The notes: generated by a model not told the origin, from the letters alone. A DNA stretch of 19,016 bases from Chitinophagaceae bacterium (GCA_026785745.1 JAJAZO010000458.1:1-19016); one strand, 5' to 3'. Shown: positions 6,642 through 14,392, numbered from the stretch's first letter. Made by a program: numbers and translations.

Positions 6642-6878
6642 TTAGATTTTTTCTCCCTGTGCTCTCAATTCTTTTACTACGCTAAGTAATCCATTTTTAT
6701 TAATGGTACGCATTGCATTAGTTGATAGTTTCAACGTAATCCACTTATCTTCTTCAACCAGATAAAACCTTTTTTTCTGCAGGTTAGGCAGAAAACGACG
6801 CTTGGTCTTAATGTTCGAGTGAGAAACCTTGTTTCCACCCATCGGAACTTTACCTGTAACCTGACATACTCTGGCCAT
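6642..6878 (-). CDS. rpmB: 50S ribosomal protein L28
   Basis: L28 is a large-subunit assembly protein. At 78 residues it shows the family signature [22 protein letters not shown] with the basic stretch [15 protein letters not shown], then [18 protein letters not shown] and a helical C-terminus. A single Cys at position 5 and no CxxC pairs mark it as a zinc-free form. It is the first gene of the rpmB-rpmG-DUF4295 transcript and lies 15-20 bases from a probable start site set by a TACCTTTG box. It is divergent from lpdA. Confidence 0.97.
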   Translation of the reverse strand: MARVCQVTGKVPMGGNKVSHSNIKTKRRFLPNLQKKRFYLVEEDKWITLKLSTNAMRTINKNGLLSVVKELRAQGEKI

Positions 6879-6900
6879 GATTGTTCTAAATTTTGGACGG

Positions 6901-6908
6901 CAAAGGTA
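6901..6908 (-). promoter_or_regulatory. Probable -7 box of the rpmB operon promoter
   Basis: On the minus strand TACCTTTG is an exact match to the Bacteroidota -7 consensus TAnnTTTG. It would start transcription about 15 bases before the rpmB ATG. No clear TTTG -33 box is seen at the right distance; that region is taken by an AT-rich 14-bp tandem repeat, an arrangement compatible with a strong ribosomal-protein promoter. Confidence 0.5.
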
Positions 6909-6916
6909 GGGGAATT

Positions 6917-6947
6917 AATGAATAATTAAGAATGAATAATTAAGAAT
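6917..6947. repeat. 14-bp tandem repeat in rpmB/lpdA intergenic region
   Basis: The unit AATGAATAATTAAG occurs twice without a gap (6917-6930 and 6931-6944), followed by three bases of a third copy. It covers the -33 region expected for the rpmB promoter. It may be a replication-slippage product or an AT-rich upstream element. Confidence 0.8.
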
Positions 6948-7038
6948 TTTACCCCCATGGCCGATTTTTCCTGACAAGCTGTGAAAAGCTTTAGTTTGTT
7001 TTCTCTCAGGTGCTAAAATACAGATTTTGTAGCCAGCT

Positions 7039-7103
7039 TCTGGTTCTTTGGGCATCGTCTGTTGCGTCGCACACTTCAGGGTCCGGTTCATTGGTCATCT
7101 TTT
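7039..7103. repeat. Degenerate 22-bp direct repeat, 43-bp period, upstream of lpdA
   Basis: The segment beginning TCTGGTTCTTTGGGCATC at 7039 recurs as TCCGGTTCATTGGTCATC at 7082. Over 22 positions 17 are identical. Both copies lie upstream of the candidate lpdA promoter, the second running into its TTTG element. They could be a protein-binding pair or part of a dispersed repeat. Confidence 0.5.
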
Positions 7104-7132
7104 GCCCAATTGACTGTTTTCAAATAACTTCG
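7101..7132 (+). promoter_or_regulatory. Candidate lpdA promoter
   Basis: TTTG at 7101-7104 is followed after 20 bases by TAACTTCG (7125-7132), one mismatch from TAnnTTTG. Element order and spacing fit the Bacteroidota primary sigma factor. The predicted leader before the lpdA ATG would be about 40 bases. Confidence 0.4.
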
Positions 7133-7176
7133 CCACTCTCAATAAACTAATTAACTAATACCTAATTAACTCAAAT

Positions 7177-8601
7177 ATGGCATACGATGTAGTAGTTCTC
7201 GGAAGTGGCCCCGGCGGTTATGTAGCGGCTATCCGTGCATCTCAGTTAGGATTTAAAACGGCGATTATTGAAAAAGAAAGCCTCGGGGGCGTCTGCCTCA
7301 ATTGGGGCTGTATTCCCACCAAAGCTCTTTTGAAAAGTGCCCAGGTAATGGAAGACATTAAACATGCCAGTGGCTACGGAATCGAAGCTACAGGAACCGC
7401 CAATTTTGAAGCGGTGATAAAAAGAAGCCGTGTTGTAGCTGATAAAATGAGCAAAGGCGTTCAGTTCCTGATGAAGAAGAATAAGATTGATGTAGTGATG
7501 GGCTTTGGTAAACTGAAAGCAAAAGGACAAATAGAAGTGACTGCTGCTGATGGTAGCCTGCCTACCGGACAGTCAGGCAAAAAAATAGTAGAAGGCAAAC
7601 ATATCATCATCGCAACCGGTGGCCGCAGCCGTGAGTTGCCTGCATTAAAACAAGACGGGAAAAAAATAATTGGTTACCGTGAAGCCATGAACCTTCCTTC
7701 TCAACCAAAATCCATCATCGTGGTAGGCAGTGGTGCGATTGGTGTTGAGTTTGGTTATTTCTACAACAGCATGGGAACAAAAGTGACCATCGTTGAATTT
7801 TTGCCAAGAATCGTTCCGGTAGAAGATGAAGAAATTTCTAAAGAATTAGAAAAGAATTTTAAGAAAAGCGGTATTGACATCATGGTGAATAGTGAAGTAA
7901 TATCTGTTGACACATCCGGAGCTGGTGTAAAAGCAAAAGTAAAAACTGCAACCGGGGAGGTAGTATTGGAAGCAGATATTTTATTAAGTGCTGTTGGTTA
8001 TGCTGCTAATATTGAAGGCGTTGGTTTGGAAGAACTCGGTATCAAGACTGACAAAGGCCGCATTATAGTTGATAAATATGGTCAAACGAATGTGCCGGGC
8101 TTTTATGCCATTGGTGACTGTGCACCAGGCCAGGCATTGGCCCACGTTGCCAGTAAAGAAGCCATCATTACCATAGAAAATATTGGTTACAGCGAAAAGA
8201 AATATAACCACCAGCCGGAAGCATTAGATTATAACAACGTACCCGGTTGTACGTATTGCTATCCGGAGATTGCATCAGTTGGTTATACTGAAAAGCAAGC
8301 AAAAGAAGCTGGTTATGAAGTAAAAGTTGGTAAGTTTCCATTAAGTGCAAGTGGTAAAGCATCTGCTGCCGGACATACAGAAGGTTTTGTAAAAGTAGTG
8401 TTTGATGCTAAGTACGGCGAATGGCTCGGCACCCACATGATTGGTTATAATGTTACCGAAATTATTATTGAAACTGTACTGGGACGTAAATTAGAAACTA
8501 CCTACCATGAAGTGCTGAACAGCATTCACCCTCACCCAACTATAAGTGAAAGTGTGAAAGATGCGATTGAGTTGGCGTATGGGGAGGCAATACATTTGTA
8601 G
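7177..8601 (+). CDS. lpdA: Dihydrolipoyl dehydrogenase (E3)
   Basis: This is the FAD-dependent E3 subunit that reoxidises dihydrolipoamide with NAD+ in pyruvate, 2-oxoglutarate and branched-chain 2-oxoacid dehydrogenase complexes and in glycine cleavage. The 474-residue length is standard. It has the FAD-binding GSGPGGYVAA (9-18), the redox disulfide in GGVCLNWGCIPTK (Cys40 and Cys45), an ATGG segment (146-149), the NAD-binding GSGAIGVEFG (184-193), the second FAD motif AIGDC (311-315), and the interface/dimerisation domain with the catalytic pair His453 and Glu458 in HPHPTISE. It stands alone, with its own candidate promoter and a strong downstream terminator, so it probably serves several complexes encoded elsewhere. 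The start is clear because the FAD motif begins at residue 9. Confidence 0.97.
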   Translation: MAYDVVVLGSGPGGYVAAIRASQLGFKTAIIEKESLGGVCLNWGCIPTKALLKSAQVMEDIKHASGYGIEATGTANFEAVIKRSRVVADKMSKGVQFLMKKNKIDVVMGFGKLKAKGQIEVTAADGSLPTGQSGKKIVEGKHIIIATGGRSRELPALKQDGKKIIGYREAMNLPSQPKSIIVVGSGAIGVEFGYFYNSMGTKVTIVEFLPRIVPVEDEEISKELEKNFKKSGIDIMVNSEVISVDTSGAGVKAKVKTATGEVVLEADILLSAVGYAANIEGVGLEELGIKTDKGRIIVDKYGQTNVPGFYAIGDCAPGQALAHVASKEAIITIENIGYSEKKYNHQPEALDYNNVPGCTYCYPEIASVGYTEKQAKEAGYEVKVGKFPLSASGKASAAGHTEGFVKVVFDAKYGEWLGTHMIGYNVTEIIIETVLGRKLETTYHEVLNSIHPHPTISESVKDAIELAYGEAIHL

Positions 8602-8625
8602 TCAGAAATAAGATTAATATGATTG

Positions 8626-8661
8626 AAAGGGATTATGAGGAAACTTGTAATCCTTTTTTTT
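8626..8661 (+). terminator. Rho-independent terminator of lpdA
   Basis: AAAGGGATTA (8626-8635) pairs with TAATCCTTTT (8648-8657) over 10 bp with one G-U pair and a 12-base loop, running into eight T residues (8654-8661). It lies 25 bases after the lpdA stop. Confidence 0.8.
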
Positions 8662-8698
8662 ATTGAGCTTAAAAAAAATTCACCGGGTTAGTTCAAAT

Positions 8699-8724
8699 AA
8701 AAAAGCCCCGGATCTCTCCAGGGC
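8699..8724 (-). terminator. Rho-independent terminator of the M43 protease gene
   Basis: On the minus strand GCCCTGGA pairs with TCCGGGGC (8 bp, one G-U pair) around a GAGA tetraloop, followed by six T residues. It lies about 45 bases after the protease stop and faces the lpdA terminator, so the two convergent units are insulated from each other. Confidence 0.85.
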
Positions 8725-8769
8725 CCTTGCTTGCCGTTAGTATAAGTTTGGTTGCGACGGTATAAACAG

Positions 8770-10023
8770 TTATAATTTGATAAATCGCTGCTTCATAGAC
8801 TCCCCATTTTCCTTTTTCTCTGCAATGAAATATATGACTTCTTGCAGCCTGCTGATGTCAATTCGTTGATTTTTTGTCGTAATCATCACATTCATAACAT
8901 TTTGACCTTGCAGATTAGTCACAAAAATAGTTTTGCCGATCCACCTGATATCGTAAGCAAAATCAATGCTTACCTCATTTAAAGCCGGATTCGGGTATAA
9001 TTGGGGATGCAGCCATTTAGGATCTTCCTCTGGTAAAGGCGTTTCAAATGTTTGTGGGGCATCCAATCCTTTGGATTGCAATATTGAATTTCGTACTGCA
9101 CCAATGGCAAATAAAGCCCTCATCCTTGCCTTCTGGCCGTAGGTGAACATATTGATACAATTATCGTTGGTATAGTCCATATAGTTCATATACATATCAC
9201 CATAAGGACTGTTGCCACAGGTAACACGAATAGTAGTTGGACAACCCACCGTATAGGAAGCTTGCTTAGGTGTATCACTTACCCCGTCATCACCGCAATT
9301 TGCATCTCCCCACAGGTGTTTCAGGTTCAGCCAATGACCCACTTCATGCACGGCTGTCTTTCCCATATCGTAACCAGAAGGTCCACTTGAAGTTCCGAAA
9401 GCGGAATACGAGATTACAACACCATCTTTATTCTCCTCTCCACCGGGCATACTAGAATAACCCGCAAACCTGTCCAGGTTACAAACCCATATATTCAGAT
9501 AACTTTTTGGATCCCAGGCATCATCACCCATCTCAGAAGAGAACTTCACCAGGTCATCTGCCTTCCATTTAGTGATTGGAGTGTATTTGCGTACTAAACC
9601 AGTAGTTGATTTCTTATTGGGATCAGAAATGGCCAATTGAAATTCGATTTCGCAATCAGCGGCCAACTGCCGGAAATGAGCCGGTATATTTGTTGTGTCT
9701 GCATTACGGCGGCGAAAATATTTATTAAGCGCATCAATCTGGCTGCGAACCTGCGCATCACTTATTTTTTCTGACTGTGTATGATAAATCACATGTACTA
9801 TAACTGGAATTTTAATAACTGCATCTTCAGGCCTGTTAGTGGCACCTCTATTTTCTGTTTTTTGACTGGTAAATCTTTCGATGGCTGCAATCCTGTCAAT
9901 TATTGACGGATTACGCATCATTTCTTCCTGCTGATAAGCAGTAGACGCACATTTTTGCTGCGCAGATAGCTGGCTTGTAAATGCAAATACAGTAAAAAGG
10001 GCAATAGTTAATTTCGCCTTCAT
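8770..10023 (-). CDS. Secreted M43-family zinc metalloprotease with T9SS sorting domain
   Basis: This is an exported pappalysin/cytophagalysin-type (MEROPS M43) endopeptidase. Residues 1-21 are a signal peptide (LTIALFTVFAF, probable cleavage Leu-Ser-Ala before Gln-Gln). A propeptide-like segment runs to about 65. The catalytic domain (70-315) holds the metzincin zinc motif HEVGHWLNLKH (226-236; ligands His226, His230, His236, catalytic Glu227) and a probable Met-turn in MNYMDY (279-284). Several Cys (124, 181, 243, 261, 269, 289) suit extracellular disulfides. The C-terminal region (about 335-417), with LYPNPALNEVSI and a closing KQRFIKL, fits a type A T9SS sorting domain, so the product should cross the outer membrane by T9SS and be released or surface-attached. 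The 417-residue length is typical. It is a single-gene unit with its own terminator; the substrate is unknown. Confidence 0.93.
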   Translation of the reverse strand: MKAKLTIALFTVFAFTSQLSAQQKCASTAYQQEEMMRNPSIIDRIAAIERFTSQKTENRGATNRPEDAVIKIPVIVHVIYHTQSEKISDAQVRSQIDALNKYFRRRNADTTNIPAHFRQLAADCEIEFQLAISDPNKKSTTGLVRKYTPITKWKADDLVKFSSEMGDDAWDPKSYLNIWVCNLDRFAGYSSMPGGEENKDGVVISYSAFGTSSGPSGYDMGKTAVHEVGHWLNLKHLWGDANCGDDGVSDTPKQASYTVGCPTTIRVTCGNSPYGDMYMNYMDYTNDNCINMFTYGQKARMRALFAIGAVRNSILQSKGLDAPQTFETPLPEEDPKWLHPQLYPNPALNEVSIDFAYDIRWIGKTIFVTNLQGQNVMNVMITTKNQRIDISRLQEVIYFIAEKKENGESMKQRFIKL

Positions 10024-10067
10024 AGTTTCCAGGTGTTAGTACGTTAGCATGGTCAATAATTATTGCC

Positions 10068-10080
10068 ATGAGCTGCTCAT
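10068..10080. promoter_or_regulatory. ATGAGC-T-GCTCAT dyad upstream of the protease gene
   Basis: A perfect 6-bp inverted repeat with a single central base lies 45-57 bases before the protease ATG. The spacing is too tight for an RNA hairpin, so a dimeric regulator site is the more natural reading. No regulator is identified, and a chance occurrence cannot be excluded. Confidence 0.3.
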
Positions 10081-10305
10081 CAGGGATTGGAAAAAAAGAA
10101 AGGAAATTGGGGGATTTAAAAAGAGTTTCTTAGGGATTAGATTTCAACGGGTAGAATTACTACGAATTTTTGTGTTAATTCTTACGTAAATATAATTCTT
10201 TTAAATTATTATGCAAGCATTTGGGCAGGAAGTTTTACATCGTATTTTTCCTATTCCATGTATTTATCCTTTAAATCTTTAACAGCCATAAAAGTTTCGA
10301 CTGCT

Positions 10306-10313
10306 TATTTTTG
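10306..10313 (+). promoter_or_regulatory. -7 box of the glutaminyl cyclase gene
   Basis: TATTTTTG matches TAnnTTTG exactly and ends 20 bases before the ATG at 10334. That spacing would place the transcript start near 10319, downstream of the alternative GTG at 10313, which supports the ATG start. A good -33 element is not apparent. Confidence 0.45.
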
Positions 10314-10333
10314 TGTCAAATCAATTCTCTTTC

Positions 10334-11125
10334 ATGAAGAAGTTATTTTTTATAGCGGCCATTGCTGGTTTTATAGCCTGTAAGAATAAAGACAATAACG
10401 AAACGGATAAACCAGACCCCAATGCGCCAAAGCTCATGAGTTATTCTATTGTGGCTACTTATCCGCATGATACTTCTTCTTTTACAGAAGGTTTACTGTT
10501 TTATAAAGACAAAATGTATGAAAGTACAGGGCTGGAGGAAAAATCAAAGTTGATGGAGGTTGATTTAAAAACAGGAAAAGCAATCCGAAGCACTAATCTT
10601 GATAAAAAATATTTTGGTGAAGGAATGGTAATTATTAACGATACCGTTTACCAGATGACTTATACAACCAAGATTGGTTTTATGTATTCATTGAAAGATT
10701 TAAAAAAAATTGGAGAGTTTAAATATGATGCAGCACAAGGTTGGGGAATGACCACCGATGGAAAAAATATTATTGCTACACATGGTACCAGCGACATTAA
10801 TTTTTATGAGCCCGGAACTTTCAAACTCTTAAAAACACAGGCAGTTACTGAATCAGGTGGTCCTGCTGTAAGTATCAATGAACTGGAATATATTGATGGA
10901 TATATCTATGCCAACCAATGGCAGTATCCGTATATTTTAAAGATTGATCCAAACACCGGCATAGTAGTAGCAAAAGCTGACCTTACAAAAATTATTGAGC
11001 GGATAAGAAGCATTTACCCCAAAGCAGATGTACTAAACGGAATTGCTTACGACCCATCAACAAAAAAGATATATATAACCGGAAAAAACTGGCCCGAATT
11101 GTATGAGGTTCAGTTTAGCCAGTAA
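10334..11125 (+). CDS. Glutaminyl-peptide cyclotransferase (plant-type fold), lipoprotein
   Basis: This enzyme converts N-terminal Gln of exported proteins to pyroglutamate (PF05096, beta-propeller type). The start at 10334 gives a lipoprotein signal peptide, KKLFFIAAIAGFIAC, with lipidated Cys16 and a short polar linker. An upstream GTG (10313) would add seven residues and overlaps the -7 box. Family motifs in order: HDTSSFTEGL (45-54), YFGEGM (93-98), GWGMTTDG (136-143), the NELE acidic motif (182-185), NQW (194-196), LNGIAYDP (234-241) and GKNWPELYEV (250-259). The length of 263 residues fits. The product should face the periplasm from a lipid anchor. The four signal-peptidase-I substrates predicted in this window all have Gln at the mature N-terminus, so they are plausible substrates. 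The gene ends directly against the convergent methyltransferase stop. Confidence 0.9.
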   Translation: MKKLFFIAAIAGFIACKNKDNNETDKPDPNAPKLMSYSIVATYPHDTSSFTEGLLFYKDKMYESTGLEEKSKLMEVDLKTGKAIRSTNLDKKYFGEGMVIINDTVYQMTYTTKIGFMYSLKDLKKIGEFKYDAAQGWGMTTDGKNIIATHGTSDINFYEPGTFKLLKTQAVTESGGPAVSINELEYIDGYIYANQWQYPYILKIDPNTGIVVAKADLTKIIERIRSIYPKADVLNGIAYDPSTKKIYITGKNWPELYEVQFSQ

Positions 11126-12022
11126 TTACTTGCTGATAATATAAATAACAGAACTGCATCTTTTCACATCCCCCATCGCTTTAAAATTAGAACGAAGGCC
11201 ATTGAAGAAAGAAGCAATAAGATTTGTCTTCCCATTCTTGTATTTACTGCTCAGCATAGAAACATAAAAACTATCATACCACATGGGTTTATACTGCAAA
11301 ATCTTTAACCCATGCTTCTCCATCAGCACTTGCATTGACTGAGGAGAAAAATGATACAGGTGCCGGGGCACATCATAAGCTGCCCAGTGTTCTTTATATA
11401 TAGCCGCATCCTTCGATGTATAATTAGGCACAGCGATAAAAAGTTTCCCGTTTTCTTTCAGCAATAATTTCAATTGTGCCACATATCCCTGCAGGTCATG
11501 CACATGCTCCAGCACATGCCACATAGTAATAGCATCATAGGAAGATGAGTGTAACTGATAGAGCTGGCTAACATCTGCCAGATCTATATTGTACAATTGT
11601 TTGCCGACTGCTCTGGCATCAGCATCTGGCTCCAGGCCTGTAACCTGCCAGTCTGCCTGTTTCATTTCATTAACAAAAGAACCAGTGCCACTTCCAACAT
11701 CCAATAAACTTCCTTTTTGTATGCCAGTAGCTTTGGATATTAATTTTCTTTTTTGCCTTAGTGTTCTTTTTCGTACAGATTTATACAAACGGTTTACTAA
11801 ACCTTTAGAAGTATTCGTATGTGAAATATAATTTTCCGATTTGTAATAAGGAGAAATAGACGCTGCCTCCGGCACATCCTGTGTAAACCTCAACAAACAG
11901 CCATTACATTCAGCAATTGCAAAAGTTTCGCCACTGATAGTATAGTCTTTTGCCGATAAAGCATTCTTTATATCAGCCGTACCGCAAACAGGGCAATGGG
12001 TATAATGAATATGTTGACTCAT
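11126..12022 (-). CDS. SAM-dependent methyltransferase with N-terminal zinc-ribbon
   Basis: This is a class I methyltransferase of unknown substrate. The ATG at 12022 is preferred over one 54 bases upstream, whose extra 18 residues are encoded by a repeat-like hairpin. The N-terminus has two CxxC pairs (Cys10/Cys13 in HCPVCG and Cys39/Cys42 in CNGC), likely binding zinc. The Rossmann core has motif I LLDVGSGTG (107-115), the acidic end of strand 2 GLEPD (129-133), and WHVLEHV (168-174) followed by LKENGKLFIAVPN (188-200), as in Methyltransf_13/23 families. The basic linker (about 83-97) is Lys/Arg-rich. Proteins of this architecture often act on sugars, lipids or small metabolites. It is last in the TPR-barrel-HU gene row, 59 bases after the HU gene, so co-transcription is possible but a shared function is not established. 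Confidence 0.9.
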   Translation of the reverse strand: MSQHIHYTHCPVCGTADIKNALSAKDYTISGETFAIAECNGCLLRFTQDVPEAASISPYYKSENYISHTNTSKGLVNRLYKSVRKRTLRQKRKLISKATGIQKGSLLDVGSGTGSFVNEMKQADWQVTGLEPDADARAVGKQLYNIDLADVSQLYQLHSSSYDAITMWHVLEHVHDLQGYVAQLKLLLKENGKLFIAVPNYTSKDAAIYKEHWAAYDVPRHLYHFSPQSMQVLMEKHGLKILQYKPMWYDSFYVSMLSSKYKNGKTNLIASFFNGLRSNFKAMGDVKRCSSVIYIISK

Positions 12023-12032
12023 GAAGAAGCCG

Positions 12033-12054
12033 CCCCGAATTAAACGGGACAGGC
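12033..12054. repeat. CCCG-CGGG hairpin element before the methyltransferase
   Basis: CCCG (12034-12037) and CGGG (12045-12048) flank a seven-base AT loop, and on the minus strand the element is preceded by GCCTGT. It resembles the CCCG/CGGG dyad at 17480-17495. Both sit in gene gaps and read through as spurious N-terminal extensions of the neighbouring genes. Confidence 0.35.
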
Positions 12055-12081
12055 AAAGTAAACTGAAATTGAACAAATACG

Positions 12082-12729
12082 TTACGGAAGAATTTGGTAA
12101 CCCGTTGCAGCTTCCTGGGGAACCAATTGTTGTCTGTTTGCGGCAGAAGAAATATCAACTCCTTGCTCAGAAAAATACCAGCCTAAGAACATGAGGGAAA
12201 GCAAGGCAACTGCCAACGCATAAATCCACCATTGCGATTTTTTTTCTTCTTTCTGGCTCAGCATCTCCGTCATTTCCATAGAAGTTTTCTCCTCCTCCCC
12301 CACCCTTACCATGTGTTCTGCTTTTTCCCGTATTACTTTTTCAGCGGCTACGGATTTTTCAAAAACTAACTCAGTCGCAACAGGGGTAAGCTTTACATCA
12401 CCTCCAAGACCTTTATTCAATGTGCCGATACCATTCCAGTTAATTACAAATCCCTCTCCAATTTGCTTTTTCATATCAAAAGCAAAATCATTAAAACGAA
12501 AGATTGCTTCCCGGTCTGAAATACCCAGCGCAGTAGCCAGCCATTTGAAAAAATGCTGACCCGGTAAATGACTACCCGGGTCTAATGCAACCGCATAAGA
12601 AGGCGGATTGATTTTCTTATTGAAAAAATCAATTGCTGCTGATTTTCTCTCCAATAAAAAAGTACCGATACCCGGCACAGGTAATTGTTTATGCTGAAGG
12701 AGATATTGATACAGTTGGGTGTACATCAT
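12082..12729 (-). CDS. Membrane-anchored tandem HU-domain protein (HU-CCDC81 type), no SPOR domain
   Basis: This 215-residue protein has two HU-like domains of the bacterial CCDC81 type. The first (about 1-60) carries the VPGIGTFLLE motif (18-27). The second (about 60-130) carries INWNGIGTL (96-104). A charged linker (130-165) leads to one membrane helix (WWIYALAVALLSLMFLGWYF, 167-186) and a short tail of about 29 residues. In Bacteroidota such proteins usually continue with a periplasmic SPOR domain that binds peptidoglycan; here the frame ends at a clean TAA, so SPOR is absent. The HU part should be cytoplasmic. Whether it binds DNA is uncertain. Its ATG overlaps the TGA of the barrel gene by one base (TGATG), indicating coupled translation. 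A second ATG follows the first immediately. Confidence 0.85.
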   Translation of the reverse strand: MMYTQLYQYLLQHKQLPVPGIGTFLLERKSAAIDFFNKKINPPSYAVALDPGSHLPGQHFFKWLATALGISDREAIFRFNDFAFDMKKQIGEGFVINWNGIGTLNKGLGGDVKLTPVATELVFEKSVAAEKVIREKAEHMVRVGEEEKTSMEMTEMLSQKEEKKSQWWIYALAVALLSLMFLGWYFSEQGVDISSAANRQQLVPQEAATGYQILP

Positions 12730-14384
12730 CAGTTCTTTTGGTCGAACGAAAATACGATTCCGCCGACAAAGTTGAATCCATATACCGGATATTGGTTCCA
12801 GCGTTGATATTCGTTATTGAAAATGTTATTAAACTGTGTCCACAGATTGATATTCTTAGTGATTTTGAATTCCAGCCCTGCACTTAAATCTGATGAACTG
12901 GCTAATTTAGCTGAACTGCCATCCTTCTTCCTATAGTGTGGGCCGCTCCATGCAAACCAGTCTGTTTTCAGCCATAGGTCTTTTATTATCTGAATACGCA
13001 TAGCCGTTTTAAATTCCAACGGTGACAGGCCCCATGCTTCTGCATTATCTATTAAGCCTGAATACTGGTTGAAGGTAACTCCGGCAATAACAGAAATTTT
13101 TTCATGAACAGCATAACCGAGTTCAGCTCCAAAGTTTACCACTTTCATTAGTCTTTCATTCACCACCCGGAATGATTTGCCACCAAGCCCTGTTATTGAA
13201 TCATTCACAAACAATGGCTGGTTATTTATTTTATTAAACCCAACTTTTGCGGCGTAGCTAAAATGATCCCCAACAGAACCTTTGAAGCCAGCAAACCTTT
13301 CTTCTATCCAGGTATTCTTAAACGAAGAGGGCAGCCATAACCAGGGATTCTGTGATGCTAAGTACTGATATGTTGTTTTCCTGATATAACCAGTCCAGCC
13401 TAGTTGGAAAGTAAACCGCTTGTCTTGCGTATTAATATCAGCCAGCACATTAGGAAACATTTTAAAAGTCTTGTTGTCCCACGATGGCCTGATACCTATC
13501 TGTGCATTGATCTTTGATGTTTTATAAAGCACAGATGGTGAAATGTAATACATCGTATTATTGAAAGCCGTTTTGTTATTGGGTGAAAGACGGGTAAGAT
13601 CGAAAGTGATACCAAGGTTAACAGCAAATTCCTTACCCAGGGTTTTTTGTAAAGGGAGGTTTAATACCGTATTACTTTCAGAATTCTTCAGGTTATCGCT
13701 GAACACATCAATCTTTAATTCGGGCCAGTAGGTCAACCCAAATTCTGTTTTTTTCATATTATGTACAGCAACTCTTGCCGCTATGGTCTGAAAATTTTGC
13801 CTGATAGAATCTATAGCAAATACAAGTGTTTCCGGTTGATAACCGTATTTATAAGTTCTGTTCTGTTTCAACCCTATACTGGCATCCCATTCCAGGTTAT
13901 TACCCGATTGAAAGAAACCTGACAGCTTAATATCGGTATTAGCAAATTTTTGAAATTCTCTTTTACCGTCCGATCCTACATGCTTTGCATAAATATTTAA
14001 CCCGGCTGTTTTACCATCACCAAAGGAAATACCAGCTTGTACAAATGGTGTACGCAAACTTCCAAAACCAACTTTTACATAACTGCTGTTATCAAATTTG
14101 CCGCCTGAGTCAATATCCATTGCCAATGGCTTTAATGCCCCGGGCTGATAAGCAAACAATAAATTCTGATTGGGAATATCATAACTCAATTTTGCCTTCG
14201 TAGTATCTGGTGAAGGTGGGGAAGCATTGAAGTTAATCTTAGCCGCTTCCCGAAGCACCGGTTTAAAGCTGGAAACAATATCAATTCCGCCTTTCTTCGT
14301 GGTATCCTTTTGGGCAAATGAAATTCCAAAAGAGAAAATCCCTAATCCAATAAAAAAGATTCTATATAGTTGTTTCTTCATCAT
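12729..14384 (-). CDS. Plugless TonB-receptor-like outer-membrane beta-barrel protein
   Basis: This exported protein of 551 residues has a signal peptide (1-24, hydrophobic IFFIGLGIFSFGISFA, predicted cleavage before Gln-Lys-Asp). A Pro/Ser-rich segment follows with VSSFKPVLREAAKINF (37-52). From about residue 95 there are many alternating amphipathic strands with aromatic ends, closing with FVGGIVFSFDQKN. This is how TonB-dependent-receptor-like barrels look in Bacteroidota, but there is no plug domain or N-terminal carboxypeptidase-like domain, so active TonB-driven import is unlikely. I infer a structural or export-related barrel. Its gene follows the TPR gene by 32 bases and overlaps the HU gene by one base, so the three are probably made together. 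The start is one of two adjacent ATGs. Confidence 0.8.
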   Translation of the reverse strand: MMKKQLYRIFFIGLGIFSFGISFAQKDTTKKGGIDIVSSFKPVLREAAKINFNASPPSPDTTKAKLSYDIPNQNLLFAYQPGALKPLAMDIDSGGKFDNSSYVKVGFGSLRTPFVQAGISFGDGKTAGLNIYAKHVGSDGKREFQKFANTDIKLSGFFQSGNNLEWDASIGLKQNRTYKYGYQPETLVFAIDSIRQNFQTIAARVAVHNMKKTEFGLTYWPELKIDVFSDNLKNSESNTVLNLPLQKTLGKEFAVNLGITFDLTRLSPNNKTAFNNTMYYISPSVLYKTSKINAQIGIRPSWDNKTFKMFPNVLADINTQDKRFTFQLGWTGYIRKTTYQYLASQNPWLWLPSSFKNTWIEERFAGFKGSVGDHFSYAAKVGFNKINNQPLFVNDSITGLGGKSFRVVNERLMKVVNFGAELGYAVHEKISVIAGVTFNQYSGLIDNAEAWGLSPLEFKTAMRIQIIKDLWLKTDWFAWSGPHYRKKDGSSAKLASSSDLSAGLEFKITKNINLWTQFNNIFNNEYQRWNQYPVYGFNFVGGIVFSFDQKN

Positions 14385-14392
14385 TTTTTTAG

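Larger units (their letters stand above)
10024..10333. other. Divergent intergenic region between M43 protease and glutaminyl cyclase
   Basis: This 310-base AT-rich gap between divergent genes has no coding frame I can support. It contains a compact dyad (10068-10080) on the protease side, a wider inverted repeat AGAATTA/TAATTCT near 10151-10182, and an exact TAnnTTTG box on the cyclase side. I found no TAnnTTTG box directed at the protease. Confidence 0.6.

Noticed and set aside
6879..7176. Possible small gene or RNA between rpmB and lpdA
   Set aside because: No frame of useful length with family features and no convincing RNA fold was seen; the gap is explained by promoters and repeats.
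10313..10333. GTG start seven residues upstream for the glutaminyl cyclase
   Set aside because: The codon overlaps the -7 box and would lie upstream of the predicted transcript start; the ATG at 10334 gives a proper lipoprotein signal peptide.
12023..12076. 18-residue N-terminal extension of the methyltransferase
   Set aside because: It reads through a repeat-like hairpin, has no domain content, and the ATG at 12022 directly precedes the CxxC zinc motif.
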